A stretch of DNA of 10,448 bases, taken from an uncultured Rickettsiaceae bacterium. GTDB taxonomy: Bacteria > Pseudomonadota > Alphaproteobacteria > Rickettsiales > Rickettsiaceae. Position 1 is the stretch's first letter. The number at the start of each line of letters is the position of its first letter. The translations under genes and the position numbers were made by a program. The DNA is taken from contig CAJQOE010000010.1 in the NCBI GenBank assembly GCA_905479885.1, forward strand, positions 1 through 10,448. Direction: 5' to 3'. Under the pieces are notes generated by a model, which was not told where the DNA came from, searched no databases, and was given only the letters and a program-made list of their open reading frames with translations. Shown piece by piece: positions 1 through 6,888 of this stretch.

Positions 1-131
1 TTACCCGTATTAGGTTCTATAGTGCAAAATGGATAATTTGCAGCTTCTGCCTTACTACTTGCTGTTAAGGCATTAAATAAAGTGGATTTACCAACATTAG
101 GCAATCCTACAATTCCACATTTTAAAGTCAT
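1..131 (-). CDS. ychF: Ribosome-binding ATPase YchF (Obg-family P-loop protein), N-terminal fragment
   Basis: Only the first 43 codons are present and the gene runs off the left edge. The reading frame begins MTLKCGIVGLPNVGKST, and the G1/P-loop GLPNVGKS sits at residues 9-16. The following stretch (about 19-43: LFNALTASSKAEAANYPFCT, then IEPNTG) is the characteristic switch-I region of YchF/OLA1 proteins, including the N-Y-P-F-C-T-I-E-P segment. The family consists of TRAFAC-class proteins that bind the ribosome and prefer ATP to GTP. They are implicated in translation and stress control in the cytoplasm. The gene lies 88 nt downstream of pth on the same strand, and pth-ychF neighbourhood is common across bacteria. 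The start is the only ATG that keeps the conserved N-terminus. Identity is secure from this fragment; the integrity of the rest cannot be judged. Confidence 0.95.
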   Translation of the reverse strand, partial: MTLKCGIVGLPNVGKSTLFNALTASSKAEAANYPFCTIEPNTG

Positions 132-163
132 AATGATTAATATGTTTATATATGCCAGTAATC

Positions 164-188
164 TAGCATAATTATAAAAAACATGCTA
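164..188 (-). other. Small hairpin and possible weak ychF promoter in the pth-ychF gap
   Basis: A 6-bp inverted repeat (TAGCAT at 164-169, ATGCTA at 183-188) encloses an AT-rich loop. Within the loop, on the minus strand, lies TATAAT (171-176), a perfect -10 hexamer with no convincing -35 at 17 nt. It could be a weak internal promoter for ychF or a processing hairpin. This is sequence pattern only, in very AT-rich DNA where such matches arise easily. Confidence 0.2.
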
Positions 189-219
189 TAAATAAATAGA
201 TAATTTATGAGCTTTTGTA

Positions 220-783
220 TCAGAAAGCAACCTGAGCCTTAAAGCCTTCCAGGTCTTTATCTACCAGTAATAGAAGATTATTGATAACAACAGTTAGACG
301 CTCTGACAAAAGGTCTGCCTCGTTACGATTAAAGGTGCCTAATACATAATCAGATATATCATGGTTTGCATGTTCTGGGCGTCCAATCCCTACTCTTATG
401 CGATGATAAGCTGCCCCAATATGACTATCAATAGACTTTAAACCATTATGACCACCAGAACTACCACCTATTTTATATTTAACTTTCCCCAGAGCTATAT
501 CAACGTCATCATGGAAAATAATAATTTTATCTAAGGGTATTTTATAAAATGAGGCAATTTGTTGCACTGCAGTACCAGATAAGTTCATAAATGTATTTGG
601 TTTACATAAAATCACTTTCCCAAGCTCGCATTCTCCAATCGCTAAATCTGCATTAAATTTAGGTTTAGAGATCCAAGTAAAATTATAGCGGTTCGATATT
701 AAATCGACCGCTATAAAACCAACATTATGTCGGGTGTTTTTGTAGTTTGTACCTGGATTACCAAGTCCTACAATAAGTATCAT
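220..783 (-). CDS. pth: Peptidyl-tRNA hydrolase
   Basis: This 187-residue protein has the usual bacterial Pth length. Pth cleaves the ester bond of peptidyl-tRNAs released prematurely from ribosomes, recycling tRNA in the cytoplasm, and is essential in most bacteria. The N-terminus MILIVGLGNPG, the TRHNVGF motif and FHDDVD are diagnostic. Residues matching the E. coli active site are all present: N9, H19 (catalytic base), N67 in FMNLSG, D92 in HDD, and N113 in GGHNGLKS. E. coli numbering is one higher throughout. The start codon lies 2 nt past the rplY stop, so translation is probably coupled to rplY, and no separate promoter is visible. The C-terminal part (about 150-187) is the usual variable helix. 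Nothing looks broken. Confidence 0.97.
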   Translation of the reverse strand: MILIVGLGNPGTNYKNTRHNVGFIAVDLISNRYNFTWISKPKFNADLAIGECELGKVILCKPNTFMNLSGTAVQQIASFYKIPLDKIIIFHDDVDIALGKVKYKIGGSSGGHNGLKSIDSHIGAAYHRIRVGIGRPEHANHDISDYVLGTFNRNEADLLSERLTVVINNLLLLVDKDLEGFKAQVAF

Positions 784-785
784 TA

Positions 786-1433
786 TTATTTCGCAGCTGG
801 TTTTGCAGCAGCTTTAGTATCCGTTTTGGCAGGAGCTGATACATTAGTTTCTTCCTCTAGAGCATCAGTTTTACCTCTTTTACCGATAATAGAAGCAATT
901 ACAAGCTCAGGGTTTTCTAAAAGTTTTGCACCTTCAGGAAGAACTGCTTGCTTAGCCTTAATAGAAGTTCCGATTCCCATATGTTCTATATCAATTTCTA
1001 TCTTTCTTGGTAATTTATCTACAGGGCATAAGATTGTAAGCAGTCTTCTAACTGTATTAAAATAACCACCTCTCTTGATACCAATACAATTTTCTTTATT
1101 TGCATAAACAACAGGTACCTGCATTTTTTGCATTTTTTCATCTAAAAACACAAAATCAGCATGACGTACTATTTCAGTCAGTGGGTTTAACTCAATTGCT
1201 TTTGGTAAAACTTTGTATTTTTTTTGACCAATTTCAAATTGTATAAGCTGCGAGATGTATTGTGGCCTTCTGTAATGCTTAGTAATTTCTTTTTCTTCAA
1301 TAGCTATTGATATTGGAGTTTTGCCCGCTCCATAAATAGTTGCAGGAACCATACCTTTTTTTCTAAGAGCTCTAGCTGCTCCAGTCCCTACTTCTTCGCG
1401 CATTTCAGCTGCAAGAGTTAATATTTCAGTCAT
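786..1433 (-). CDS. rplY: 50S ribosomal protein bL25, long CTC/TL5 form
   Basis: The 215-residue protein is the two-domain form of bL25. The N-terminal L25 domain covers about residues 4-95 (LTLAAEMREEVGTGAARALR, then KKGMVPATIYG) and binds 5S rRNA. The C-terminal TL5/CTC beta domain covers about 100-185, with the typical CIGIKRGGYFN, RRLLTILCPVDKLPRKIEID and LPEGAKLL signatures. The last 30 residues form a low-complexity, Ala/Lys-rich and probably disordered tail, which is common in alphaproteobacterial members. It is the first gene of a minus-strand rplY-pth-ychF unit, a standard arrangement joining ribosome assembly with peptidyl-tRNA recycling. The start is supported by a GGAGA Shine-Dalgarno about 7 nt upstream. 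The gene looks intact and ordinary. Confidence 0.96.
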   Translation of the reverse strand: MTEILTLAAEMREEVGTGAARALRKKGMVPATIYGAGKTPISIAIEEKEITKHYRRPQYISQLIQFEIGQKKYKVLPKAIELNPLTEIVRHADFVFLDEKMQKMQVPVVYANKENCIGIKRGGYFNTVRRLLTILCPVDKLPRKIEIDIEHMGIGTSIKAKQAVLPEGAKLLENPELVIASIIGKRGKTDALEEETNVSAPAKTDTKAAAKPAAK

Positions 1434-1440
1434 GTGATTA

Positions 1441-1445
1441 TCTCC
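1441..1445 (-). promoter_or_regulatory. Shine-Dalgarno site of rplY
   Basis: On the minus strand, GGAGA lies 7 nt before the rplY ATG. It is a good anti-16S match in a region where several neighbours lack one, and it fixes the rplY start. Confidence 0.6.
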
Positions 1446-1490
1446 AATTTCTACAATAAGCCATTTTTAAAAGCTCTTTTCAAGGTGTAC

Positions 1491-1518
1491 AATATATAAC
1501 ATATGCCCCATAATTCAA
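1491..1518 (-). promoter_or_regulatory. Candidate sigma-70 promoter for rplY-pth
   Basis: On the minus strand, TTGAAT (1513-1518) and TATATT (1491-1496) are separated by 16 nt, giving a transcription start about 50 nt upstream of the rplY start codon. It is the best match on this strand between the divergent genes. No experimental support is available here. Confidence 0.45.
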
Positions 1519-1600
1519 GAGTTTTTTATAAAAATTTACAATTTGTCTTATAGAGACCTTTTATACTAATTTTATTTAGGTGGATTGATTTGATCTATGT

Positions 1601-1609
1601 TGTTATAAT
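1601..1609 (+). promoter_or_regulatory. Candidate extended -10 promoter for the AEC-trxB-dnaB-nagZ-sodB unit
   Basis: TGTTATAAT is a perfect extended -10 element (TG, one base, TATAAT). No good -35 stands at 16-18 nt; TTGATT at 1585-1590 is only 13 nt away, so the extended -10 would have to compensate. The predicted start near 1616 gives a leader of about 40 nt before the ATG at 1658. The leader contains a 10-bp palindrome, AGAAATTTCT (1624-1633). It is the only strong plus-strand promoter candidate before the five-gene run. Confidence 0.5.
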
Positions 1610-1657
1610 GTGGGTCTAATCATAGAAATTTCTTTCTAATTCATATATTTAAATTTT

Positions 1658-2593
1658 ATGGCCATATTTAGTTTAGTTTTCTTCAGGGTCTTTTCATCGC
1701 TACTGAGTGTATTAATTGGTTTTTTATCTGGAAAATTCTCAAATGTAGAGAAAGACAGCATAACTTCTCTGCTTTTTTATTTTGTGGCGCCAATCGTCTT
1801 TTTTGCGATTCGAACCAGCACTAACCTTACATTTAACTCCTTAGGAATTACTTTGGTTACATTTTTGTTAGCTACTACATTAGGATTTTTTAGTTATTGG
1901 CTGTACGGTAAAATATGGCAAGATTCGCACAGGAATATTTTAGCACTTTCCGCAGGGACTGGTAATAGTGGCTATGTTGTTTTACCAATCGCCACTACTT
2001 TGTTTGATGATTATACATTAAGTATTTATGCTTTAGGTTTAATTGGAATCGCTATTTATGAAGCTTCTGTTGGTTGTTATTTTTGCGCGCGCAGTATAGG
2101 CACTTTTAAACAAAGCGTAATGAAAGTAATACGCTTACCTATACTTAATGCTTTCTTCCTAGGCTGCATTTTAAGCCTTGCTGGCTTTCAATTACCTAAC
2201 GTATTTGATGAATTTGTCAATAATATGAAAGGTGCATTTTCAATTTTAGGTATGGTAACCATTGGCTTAGCACTTTCAAAAGTCAAAGAATTTGAACTTG
2301 ACCTAAAATTCACAGGTGCTGCTTTTGCTAGCAAATTTTTGTTCTACCCTATTCTTTTTAATTTATTCATTCTATTAGATAGATTTGTATTAGGATGGTA
2401 CAATGCCAATTATTATAACGCCCTACAAATGTTATCTATTGCACCAATGGCTACAAATACGATCGTATTAGCATCACTATATAAGATTCATCCAGAAAAA
2501 GTTGCTGCAGTAGTTTTACTTTCATTACTATTTGTTCTACTATATATGCCAATTATGGCAACTATTTTTCTACAAGATATAAGACCAATTTAA
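1658..2593 (+). CDS. AEC-family (auxin efflux carrier-like) inner-membrane transporter
   Basis: The 311-residue protein is almost wholly hydrophobic, with about ten predicted membrane segments: roughly residues 4-26, 35-52, 60-84, 94-115, 120-145, 157-176, 192-208, 216-243, 257-276 and 282-306. This is the 5+5 layout of the AEC/bile-acid-arsenite superfamily. The fourth segment holds the family motif region SAGTGNSGYVVLPI (about 97-110), with its conserved N-S-G and P at the unwound helix crossover. The ninth has the equivalent SIAPMATNTIV stretch. Bacterial members are annotated as malonate or other dicarboxylate/organic-acid permeases, but substrate cannot be read from sequence. No clear Shine-Dalgarno precedes the ATG. 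The stop is 19 nt before trxB, so it probably leads the operon. Family assignment is firm and substrate is unknown. Confidence 0.85.
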   Translation: MAIFSLVFFRVFSSLLSVLIGFLSGKFSNVEKDSITSLLFYFVAPIVFFAIRTSTNLTFNSLGITLVTFLLATTLGFFSYWLYGKIWQDSHRNILALSAGTGNSGYVVLPIATTLFDDYTLSIYALGLIGIAIYEASVGCYFCARSIGTFKQSVMKVIRLPILNAFFLGCILSLAGFQLPNVFDEFVNNMKGAFSILGMVTIGLALSKVKEFELDLKFTGAAFASKFLFYPILFNLFILLDRFVLGWYNANYYNALQMLSIAPMATNTIVLASLYKIHPEKVAAVVLLSLLFVLLYMPIMATIFLQDIRPI

Positions 2594-2612
2594 TATAAGA
2601 ATTAATACAAAT

Positions 2613-3557
2613 ATGACAAACTCTCCTATCAAAACTAAAGTTTTAATTATAGGCTCTGGCCCTGCTGGTCTTAGTGCTGCTATCTATGCCGCGCGCGCAT
2701 CTCTAGAGCCAATACTGATTCACGGTATGCAACCAGGTGGCCAACTAACCATAACTACTGATGTAGAAAATTACCCTGGTTTTGCTGAGACAATACAAGG
2801 ACCATGGTTGATGCAAGAGATGGAAAAACAAGCAGAGCACGTTGGCGCAAATTTAGTACATGATTATGTTGAAAAAGTAGAACTATCAAAGCGACCTTTC
2901 AAAGCATATACCTCTTCTGGAGATATCTACGAAGCTGATAGCTTAATAATTTCTACAGGTGCACAAGCAAAATGGCTAGGCCTACCTACTGAAACAGAAT
3001 TTCAAGGGTTTGGTGTTTCTGGCTGCGCCACTTGCGATGGATTCTTTTATAAAGGTAAAGAAGTCGTGGTTATCGGCGGAGGCAACACTGCTGTAGAAGA
3101 GGCTTTATATTTAACAAATCATGCAAGTAAGGTGCATGTAGTGCATCGCAAAAATACATTCCGCGCAGAACAAATATTGCAAAAAAGATTATTCGCAAAT
3201 AGCAAAATATCAGTAATTTGGGAACATGTCTTAGAAGAAGTTGTTGGCACGCAAAATCCAAAATCTGTAAACGGAGTACGTTTAAAAAGTATAAAAACCG
3301 GAAATATTACAGACCTGGCATGTGATGGAGTTTTTGTTGCTATTGGGCACAAACCAAACACAGATATGTTTAAAGGTCAATTAAAAATGGATACTGAGGG
3401 CTATATCATCACAGCTCCAGACTCTACAGCAACTAACATCGCTGGAGTATATGCTGCCGGCGATGTTCAAGATAAGATATACCGTCAAGCCGTCACGGCC
3501 GCTGGTACCGGATGCATGGCAGCACTTGAAGCAGATAAATTTTTAAGAGACGTATAA
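2613..3557 (+). CDS. trxB: Thioredoxin reductase (NADPH, flavoprotein)
   Basis: The 314-residue protein matches the low-molecular-weight bacterial TrxB length. It passes electrons from NADPH through FAD to thioredoxin in the cytoplasm. Visible motifs in order are the FAD-binding GSGPAG (14-19), PGGQLT (41-46), the redox-active GCATCDG with C138 and C141 and the acid D142, the NADPH-binding GGGNTA (155-160) followed by VHRKNTFRA (177-185), which supplies the basic residues for the NADPH 2'-phosphate, and the C-terminal FAD motif GVYAAGDV (278-285) with D284. No key residue is missing. Its TAA shares one base with the dnaB ATG (TAATG), a sign of translational coupling. With sodB three genes further along, the operon carries two oxidative-stress functions. 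Confidence 0.97.
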   Translation: MTNSPIKTKVLIIGSGPAGLSAAIYAARASLEPILIHGMQPGGQLTITTDVENYPGFAETIQGPWLMQEMEKQAEHVGANLVHDYVEKVELSKRPFKAYTSSGDIYEADSLIISTGAQAKWLGLPTETEFQGFGVSGCATCDGFFYKGKEVVVIGGGNTAVEEALYLTNHASKVHVVHRKNTFRAEQILQKRLFANSKISVIWEHVLEEVVGTQNPKSVNGVRLKSIKTGNITDLACDGVFVAIGHKPNTDMFKGQLKMDTEGYIITAPDSTATNIAGVYAAGDVQDKIYRQAVTAAGTGCMAALEADKFLRDV

Positions 3558-5005
3558 TGCCTGCAACAATGACAGCCGCAGAACAAAATTTAGAAAGGAA
3601 GCTACCAGCAAATTTTTACGCTGAACAAATGCTTCTTGGAGCTGTTATTATTAATAGCGACTTGATTGAGCAAGTAAGCGAGTTTTTACGCGCTGAGCAT
3701 TTTCATGAGCCATTACATCAAAAAATTTATAATGCAATCGAAATTCTAACAGAAAAAGGCTTAACTTCAACTACGGTCACGCTTAAATCTATGTTGGAAA
3801 AAGAACCGATGTACCAAGAAGCTAATGGCGACGAATATCTAATAAAACTAGCTACTATAGCAATGGTAGTTATCAATCCTTATGATTATGGCAAAATAAT
3901 TTATGATCTAGCCATCAAAAGGAGCTTGATCACTATTGGTGAAAGCATTGTAAATGATTCCTACAACTCCACACTAGAACAATCCGCATCAGATCAACTA
4001 GAAGAGGCAGAAACAAAACTCTACCACCTAGCCAGTGAAGGAATGCATGAAAAAGGCTTCGTTGCAATGAGAGAATCTATAGCAGGTTCAATTGAAAGCA
4101 TCAATCGAGCGATGAAAAACAAAGATCATGTCACTGGTATTTCAACCGGTTTAATGGATCTAGATAACAAACTTTCAGGCTTTCAAAATTCTGACCTAAT
4201 AATCGTTGCTGGCCGTCCTTCAATGGGTAAAACTGCATTTGCTATTAATTTTGCACTTAACGCGTGCAAAGCTCTGCTGGCCAAGACTAAAGAAGGAGAA
4301 AAACCCCCTTCTGTAGGCTTCTTCTCTCTCGAAATGTCCTCAGAGCAGTTAGCAAGCCGTTTGTTATCCATGATAGCGCGAGTTGATTCTACTCACTTAC
4401 GTAATGGAAAGGTAAACGAAGAGCATTATAATGATTTAAGAAAAGCCGCTTCCGAATTATCTGAAATGCCATTTTTTATTGATGATACACCAGCTTTATC
4501 TATTGCAGCAATTCGCGCACGCGCAAGAAAATTAAAACGCAAAAATAATTTAGGTATTTTGTTTGTAGATTATTTGCAGCTTTTACGTGGATCAGGCAAA
4601 TCTGATAATAGAGTTCTAGAAATATCTGAAATAACACAAGGTTTAAAAGCTATTGCAAAAGAGCTAAACATACCAGTGATCGCTCTATCGCAATTATCAA
4701 GAGCCGTTGAACAAAGGGACGATAAACGCCCTATGCTTTCAGATTTGCGTGAATCTGGTTCTATTGAACAAGATGCAGATTTAGTGATGTTTCTATACAG
4801 GGAAGAATATTACCTAAAACGTAAAGAACCAATGCCCGGAGACCCTAAATATTCAGAATGGCAAGAGCAATTGGACAAAGCTCATAATATAGCAGAAATT
4901 TTAATAGCTAAACATCGTAACGGCGCGGTTGGTAATGTGCGACTTTATTATGTTGATAAATTCTCTAGTGTTGGTAATCTAGAACGATCTCATACTCATA
5001 CTTAA
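3557..5005 (+). CDS. dnaB: Replicative DNA helicase DnaB
   Basis: The 482-residue protein has the full two-domain DnaB layout. The N-terminal primase-interacting helical domain is about 12-115 (NLERKLPANFYAEQMLLGAV at the start). It is joined by a linker to the RecA-like ATPase from about 193. The sequence shows Walker A GRPSMGKT (219-226), the catalytic Glu in FFSLEM (E259), Walker B LFVDYLQLL (335-343), SQLSRAVEQR (378-387) and DLRESGSIEQDAD (396-408), plus the distal KHRNGAVG (452-459), which includes the arginine-finger region. DnaB forms the hexameric ring that unwinds DNA at the replication fork. The helicase domain contains no intein, a common insertion in this family. The start overlaps the trxB stop by one base; M5 is a less likely alternative start. 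Confidence 0.97.
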   Translation: MPATMTAAEQNLERKLPANFYAEQMLLGAVIINSDLIEQVSEFLRAEHFHEPLHQKIYNAIEILTEKGLTSTTVTLKSMLEKEPMYQEANGDEYLIKLATIAMVVINPYDYGKIIYDLAIKRSLITIGESIVNDSYNSTLEQSASDQLEEAETKLYHLASEGMHEKGFVAMRESIAGSIESINRAMKNKDHVTGISTGLMDLDNKLSGFQNSDLIIVAGRPSMGKTAFAINFALNACKALLAKTKEGEKPPSVGFFSLEMSSEQLASRLLSMIARVDSTHLRNGKVNEEHYNDLRKAASELSEMPFFIDDTPALSIAAIRARARKLKRKNNLGILFVDYLQLLRGSGKSDNRVLEISEITQGLKAIAKELNIPVIALSQLSRAVEQRDDKRPMLSDLRESGSIEQDADLVMFLYREEYYLKRKEPMPGDPKYSEWQEQLDKAHNIAEILIAKHRNGAVGNVRLYYVDKFSSVGNLERSHTHT

Positions 5006-5011
5006 ATTTAT

Positions 5012-6103
5012 ATGCAAAACAAAATAAAACCTATAATATTTAGTCTTGCTTCTACCTCATTGTCAGAGGAAGAAACCCTATTATTCAAAGCAAATGAAGC
5101 TGTTGGTTTTATTTTGTTTTCTCGTAATATTGAATCAAGACCTCAACTTATTGAATTAACTAAGTCTCTAAAGAATCTATATCCAAATAGAAAAGTTCCG
5201 ATATTTGTTGATCAAGAAGGTGGTAGAGTTGCTAGAATCAAACCACCTATTACTAAAAAGATCTACCCATGTGCGGAACATTTTTCTACAATATATGATG
5301 ATAATAGGTTACAAGCTAAGCACGAGCTAAAGGCAAATTATGTTGACCTCATGGCAGATTTAAAATCATTAGGAATAAACTCACCTTGCGCGCCTGTGTG
5401 TGATATTTTATACCCGAAAGCAAGTGACGTAATTGGAGATAGGAGTTTCGGCGATAATGCTGATAAAGTAATAGATTTATGCAGATCTGCTATTAGCGGC
5501 ATTCAACATTCAGGCGGTTTGCCATTTATCAAGCATATACCAGGGCATGGGAGAGCAACAGTTGATAGTCATTTTGAATTACCAATAATTGAGACAAAGC
5601 TTGAAAAACTAGTAGAAACTGATTTTAAAGTATTCAGGGAACTTGCTCAAGAGAAAGTATGGGCAATGACTGCTCATATAATATACACGGCCTTGGACCC
5701 ACAAAATACAGCCACTACCTCTTCTATAGTAATTCAATATATCCGTGAAAAGATCGGTTTTAAGGGCAAATTAGTATCTGATGACATATGTATGTATGCG
5801 CTGCATGGCATGATTGGCAAAAAAAATGCCTTACTTAAAAAAGTCATTAATATTGCCGAAAAAGAAGGACAATGGAAAGAACTATATTCAAATGAACTAA
5901 GCAAGCTCTTAGGAATCAACACAGAACAAATAGGCAATTCTTTGATAATTGAAATTTGTCAAAAGAAATTAATCGAACTAAAGCCAGAATTCCTTGAAAG
6001 TCTTGCTAAAACGACTAAACTAAGTTTAGAAGCTGGTTGCGATATAATATTGCATTGCAGCGGTGACTTAGAAGAAATGCGCATGATATGTAGCGCTTTA
6101 TAA
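5012..6103 (+). CDS. nagZ: Beta-N-acetylhexosaminidase NagZ (GH3) with a C-terminal-half insertion
   Basis: NagZ removes the terminal GlcNAc from anhydromuropeptides in the cytoplasm during peptidoglycan recycling. GH3 hallmarks are VDQEGGRVARI (66-76), IGDRSFG (141-147), the substrate loop KHIPGHGRATVDSH (174-187) carrying the Asp-His dyad D185/H187, AHIIYTALDP (221-230), and SDDICMYAL (256-264) with D257 as the expected nucleophile. From SDD to the AGCD motif (341-344) there are 89 residues, against about 28 in E. coli NagZ as I recall it. This is an extra stretch of roughly 60 residues, charged and probably helical (about 268-330). The protein then stops 19 residues after AGCD, shorter than the E. 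coli tail. It begins 6 nt after dnaB with no clear ribosome site. All catalytic residues are intact, so it is probably active. Confidence 0.93.
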   Translation: MQNKIKPIIFSLASTSLSEEETLLFKANEAVGFILFSRNIESRPQLIELTKSLKNLYPNRKVPIFVDQEGGRVARIKPPITKKIYPCAEHFSTIYDDNRLQAKHELKANYVDLMADLKSLGINSPCAPVCDILYPKASDVIGDRSFGDNADKVIDLCRSAISGIQHSGGLPFIKHIPGHGRATVDSHFELPIIETKLEKLVETDFKVFRELAQEKVWAMTAHIIYTALDPQNTATTSSIVIQYIREKIGFKGKLVSDDICMYALHGMIGKKNALLKKVINIAEKEGQWKELYSNELSKLLGINTEQIGNSLIIEICQKKLIELKPEFLESLAKTTKLSLEAGCDIILHCSGDLEEMRMICSAL

Positions 6104-6110
6104 TAAAATT

Positions 6111-6116
6111 AAGGAG
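6111..6116 (+). promoter_or_regulatory. Strong Shine-Dalgarno site of sodB
   Basis: AAGGAG lies 7 nt before the sodB ATG. It is the best ribosome-binding match in the five-gene run, whose other members have weak or no site, so sodB is probably translated more efficiently than its upstream neighbours. It supports the long N-terminal start of SodB. Confidence 0.65.
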
Positions 6117-6123
6117 AAATAAT

Positions 6124-6759
6124 ATGACTTATTGTAACCATTCAAATCAAGAACAATATCCATTTTCACTACCAGAGTTACCATTCGCAAAAAACGCATT
6201 TGTACCACATTTTTCAGCTGAAACTTTTGAGTTTCATCACGAAAAACATCATAATGCTTATGTAACGAACCTAAACAACTTACTTAAAGATAACAAAGAA
6301 ATGGCCAGCATGGACCTGGAACAAATTATTGCCACTGCAGCTAATGGTAATACTGCTATTTTTAACAACGCAGCACAAGTATGGAATCATACATTTTTTT
6401 GGCATTCTATTAAGCCAAATGCAGGCGGTAAACCATCTGGTGATATCTTAGAACAAATAGAAAAGGACTTTGGTTCGTACGAAGAATTCGTTAGCCAATT
6501 CACTCAAGCTGCACTAACTCAATTTGGTAGCGGATGGGCTTGGCTTGTGTATAGTAATGGTAAATTATCTATTATGAAAACTGCGAATGCAGAAACTCCA
6601 ATTACACAAAATGTCTCACCGCTAATCGCATGTGATGTTTGGGAGCACGCGTACTACATAGACTACCGTAACAAACGCCCAGATTATGTAGCAACCTTCA
6701 TAGAACATATGATCAATTGGGACTTTGCTGCAATGCATTTCAACAGAGCTAAGCTGTAA
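6124..6759 (+). CDS. sodB: Superoxide dismutase, Fe type
   Basis: The 211-residue enzyme converts superoxide to peroxide and oxygen in the cytoplasm. Metal ligands are all visible: H38 (FEFHHEKHH), H89 (AAQVWNHTFFWHS), D171 and H175 (DVWEHAYYIDYRNKRPDY). The AAQVWNHTFFW segment with Q85 and the downstream GSGWAWLV are typical of Fe-SODs. Compared with E. coli SodB there is an N-terminal extension of about 11 residues (MTYCNHSNQEQ) before the PFSLPELPFAK start. I recall a very similar MTYCN-type extension in Rickettsia SodB, which is one clue to the organism. No signal peptide is present. It ends the plus-strand run that includes trxB and is followed by a large inverted repeat likely to stop transcription. 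Confidence 0.96.
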   Translation: MTYCNHSNQEQYPFSLPELPFAKNAFVPHFSAETFEFHHEKHHNAYVTNLNNLLKDNKEMASMDLEQIIATAANGNTAIFNNAAQVWNHTFFWHSIKPNAGGKPSGDILEQIEKDFGSYEEFVSQFTQAALTQFGSGWAWLVYSNGKLSIMKTANAETPITQNVSPLIACDVWEHAYYIDYRNKRPDYVATFIEHMINWDFAAMHFNRAKL

Positions 6760-6807
6760 ATGCAATAGAGTATATTTTCAAATAGTTCTCAATAAATTTA
6801 AATTACG

Positions 6808-6846
6808 AATATACGAAATATTCGCCGCATGAATATTTCGTATATT
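6808..6846. terminator. Perfect 16-bp inverted repeat between convergent sodB and LRR genes
   Basis: The left arm (6808-6823) and right arm (6831-6846) are perfect reverse complements around a 7-nt loop, GCCGCAT. On the plus strand six T residues follow at 6855-6860, about 8 nt after the stem. The stem is long but AT-rich, with only four G-C pairs. The genes on either side converge on it, so a bidirectional terminator is the simplest reading. The left arm contains its own nested 7-bp inverted repeat (CGAATAT at 6806-6812, ATATTCG at 6818-6824), so alternative small hairpins are possible. It could instead be a protein-binding palindrome or a copy of a dispersed repeat. Confidence 0.6.
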
Positions 6847-6888
6847 GAGCAAGGTTTTTTAATTCAATGAAATAGCAATATAATAAAT

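Noticed and set aside
727..1065. A 112-codon plus-strand open frame across the pth/rplY junction
   Set aside because: It is antisense to two confident genes; its Ser/Leu/Ala-rich product reflects the complement of the rplY tail.
1434..1657. Possible riboswitch or small gene in the rplY-transporter interval
   Set aside because: No open frame of useful length and no extended pairing beyond a short palindrome; divergent promoters account for the space.
4183..4371. Possible intein or insertion in the DnaB ATPase domain
   Set aside because: The Walker A, catalytic Glu and Walker B motifs follow at normal distances, total length is 482 residues, and no splicing motifs are present.
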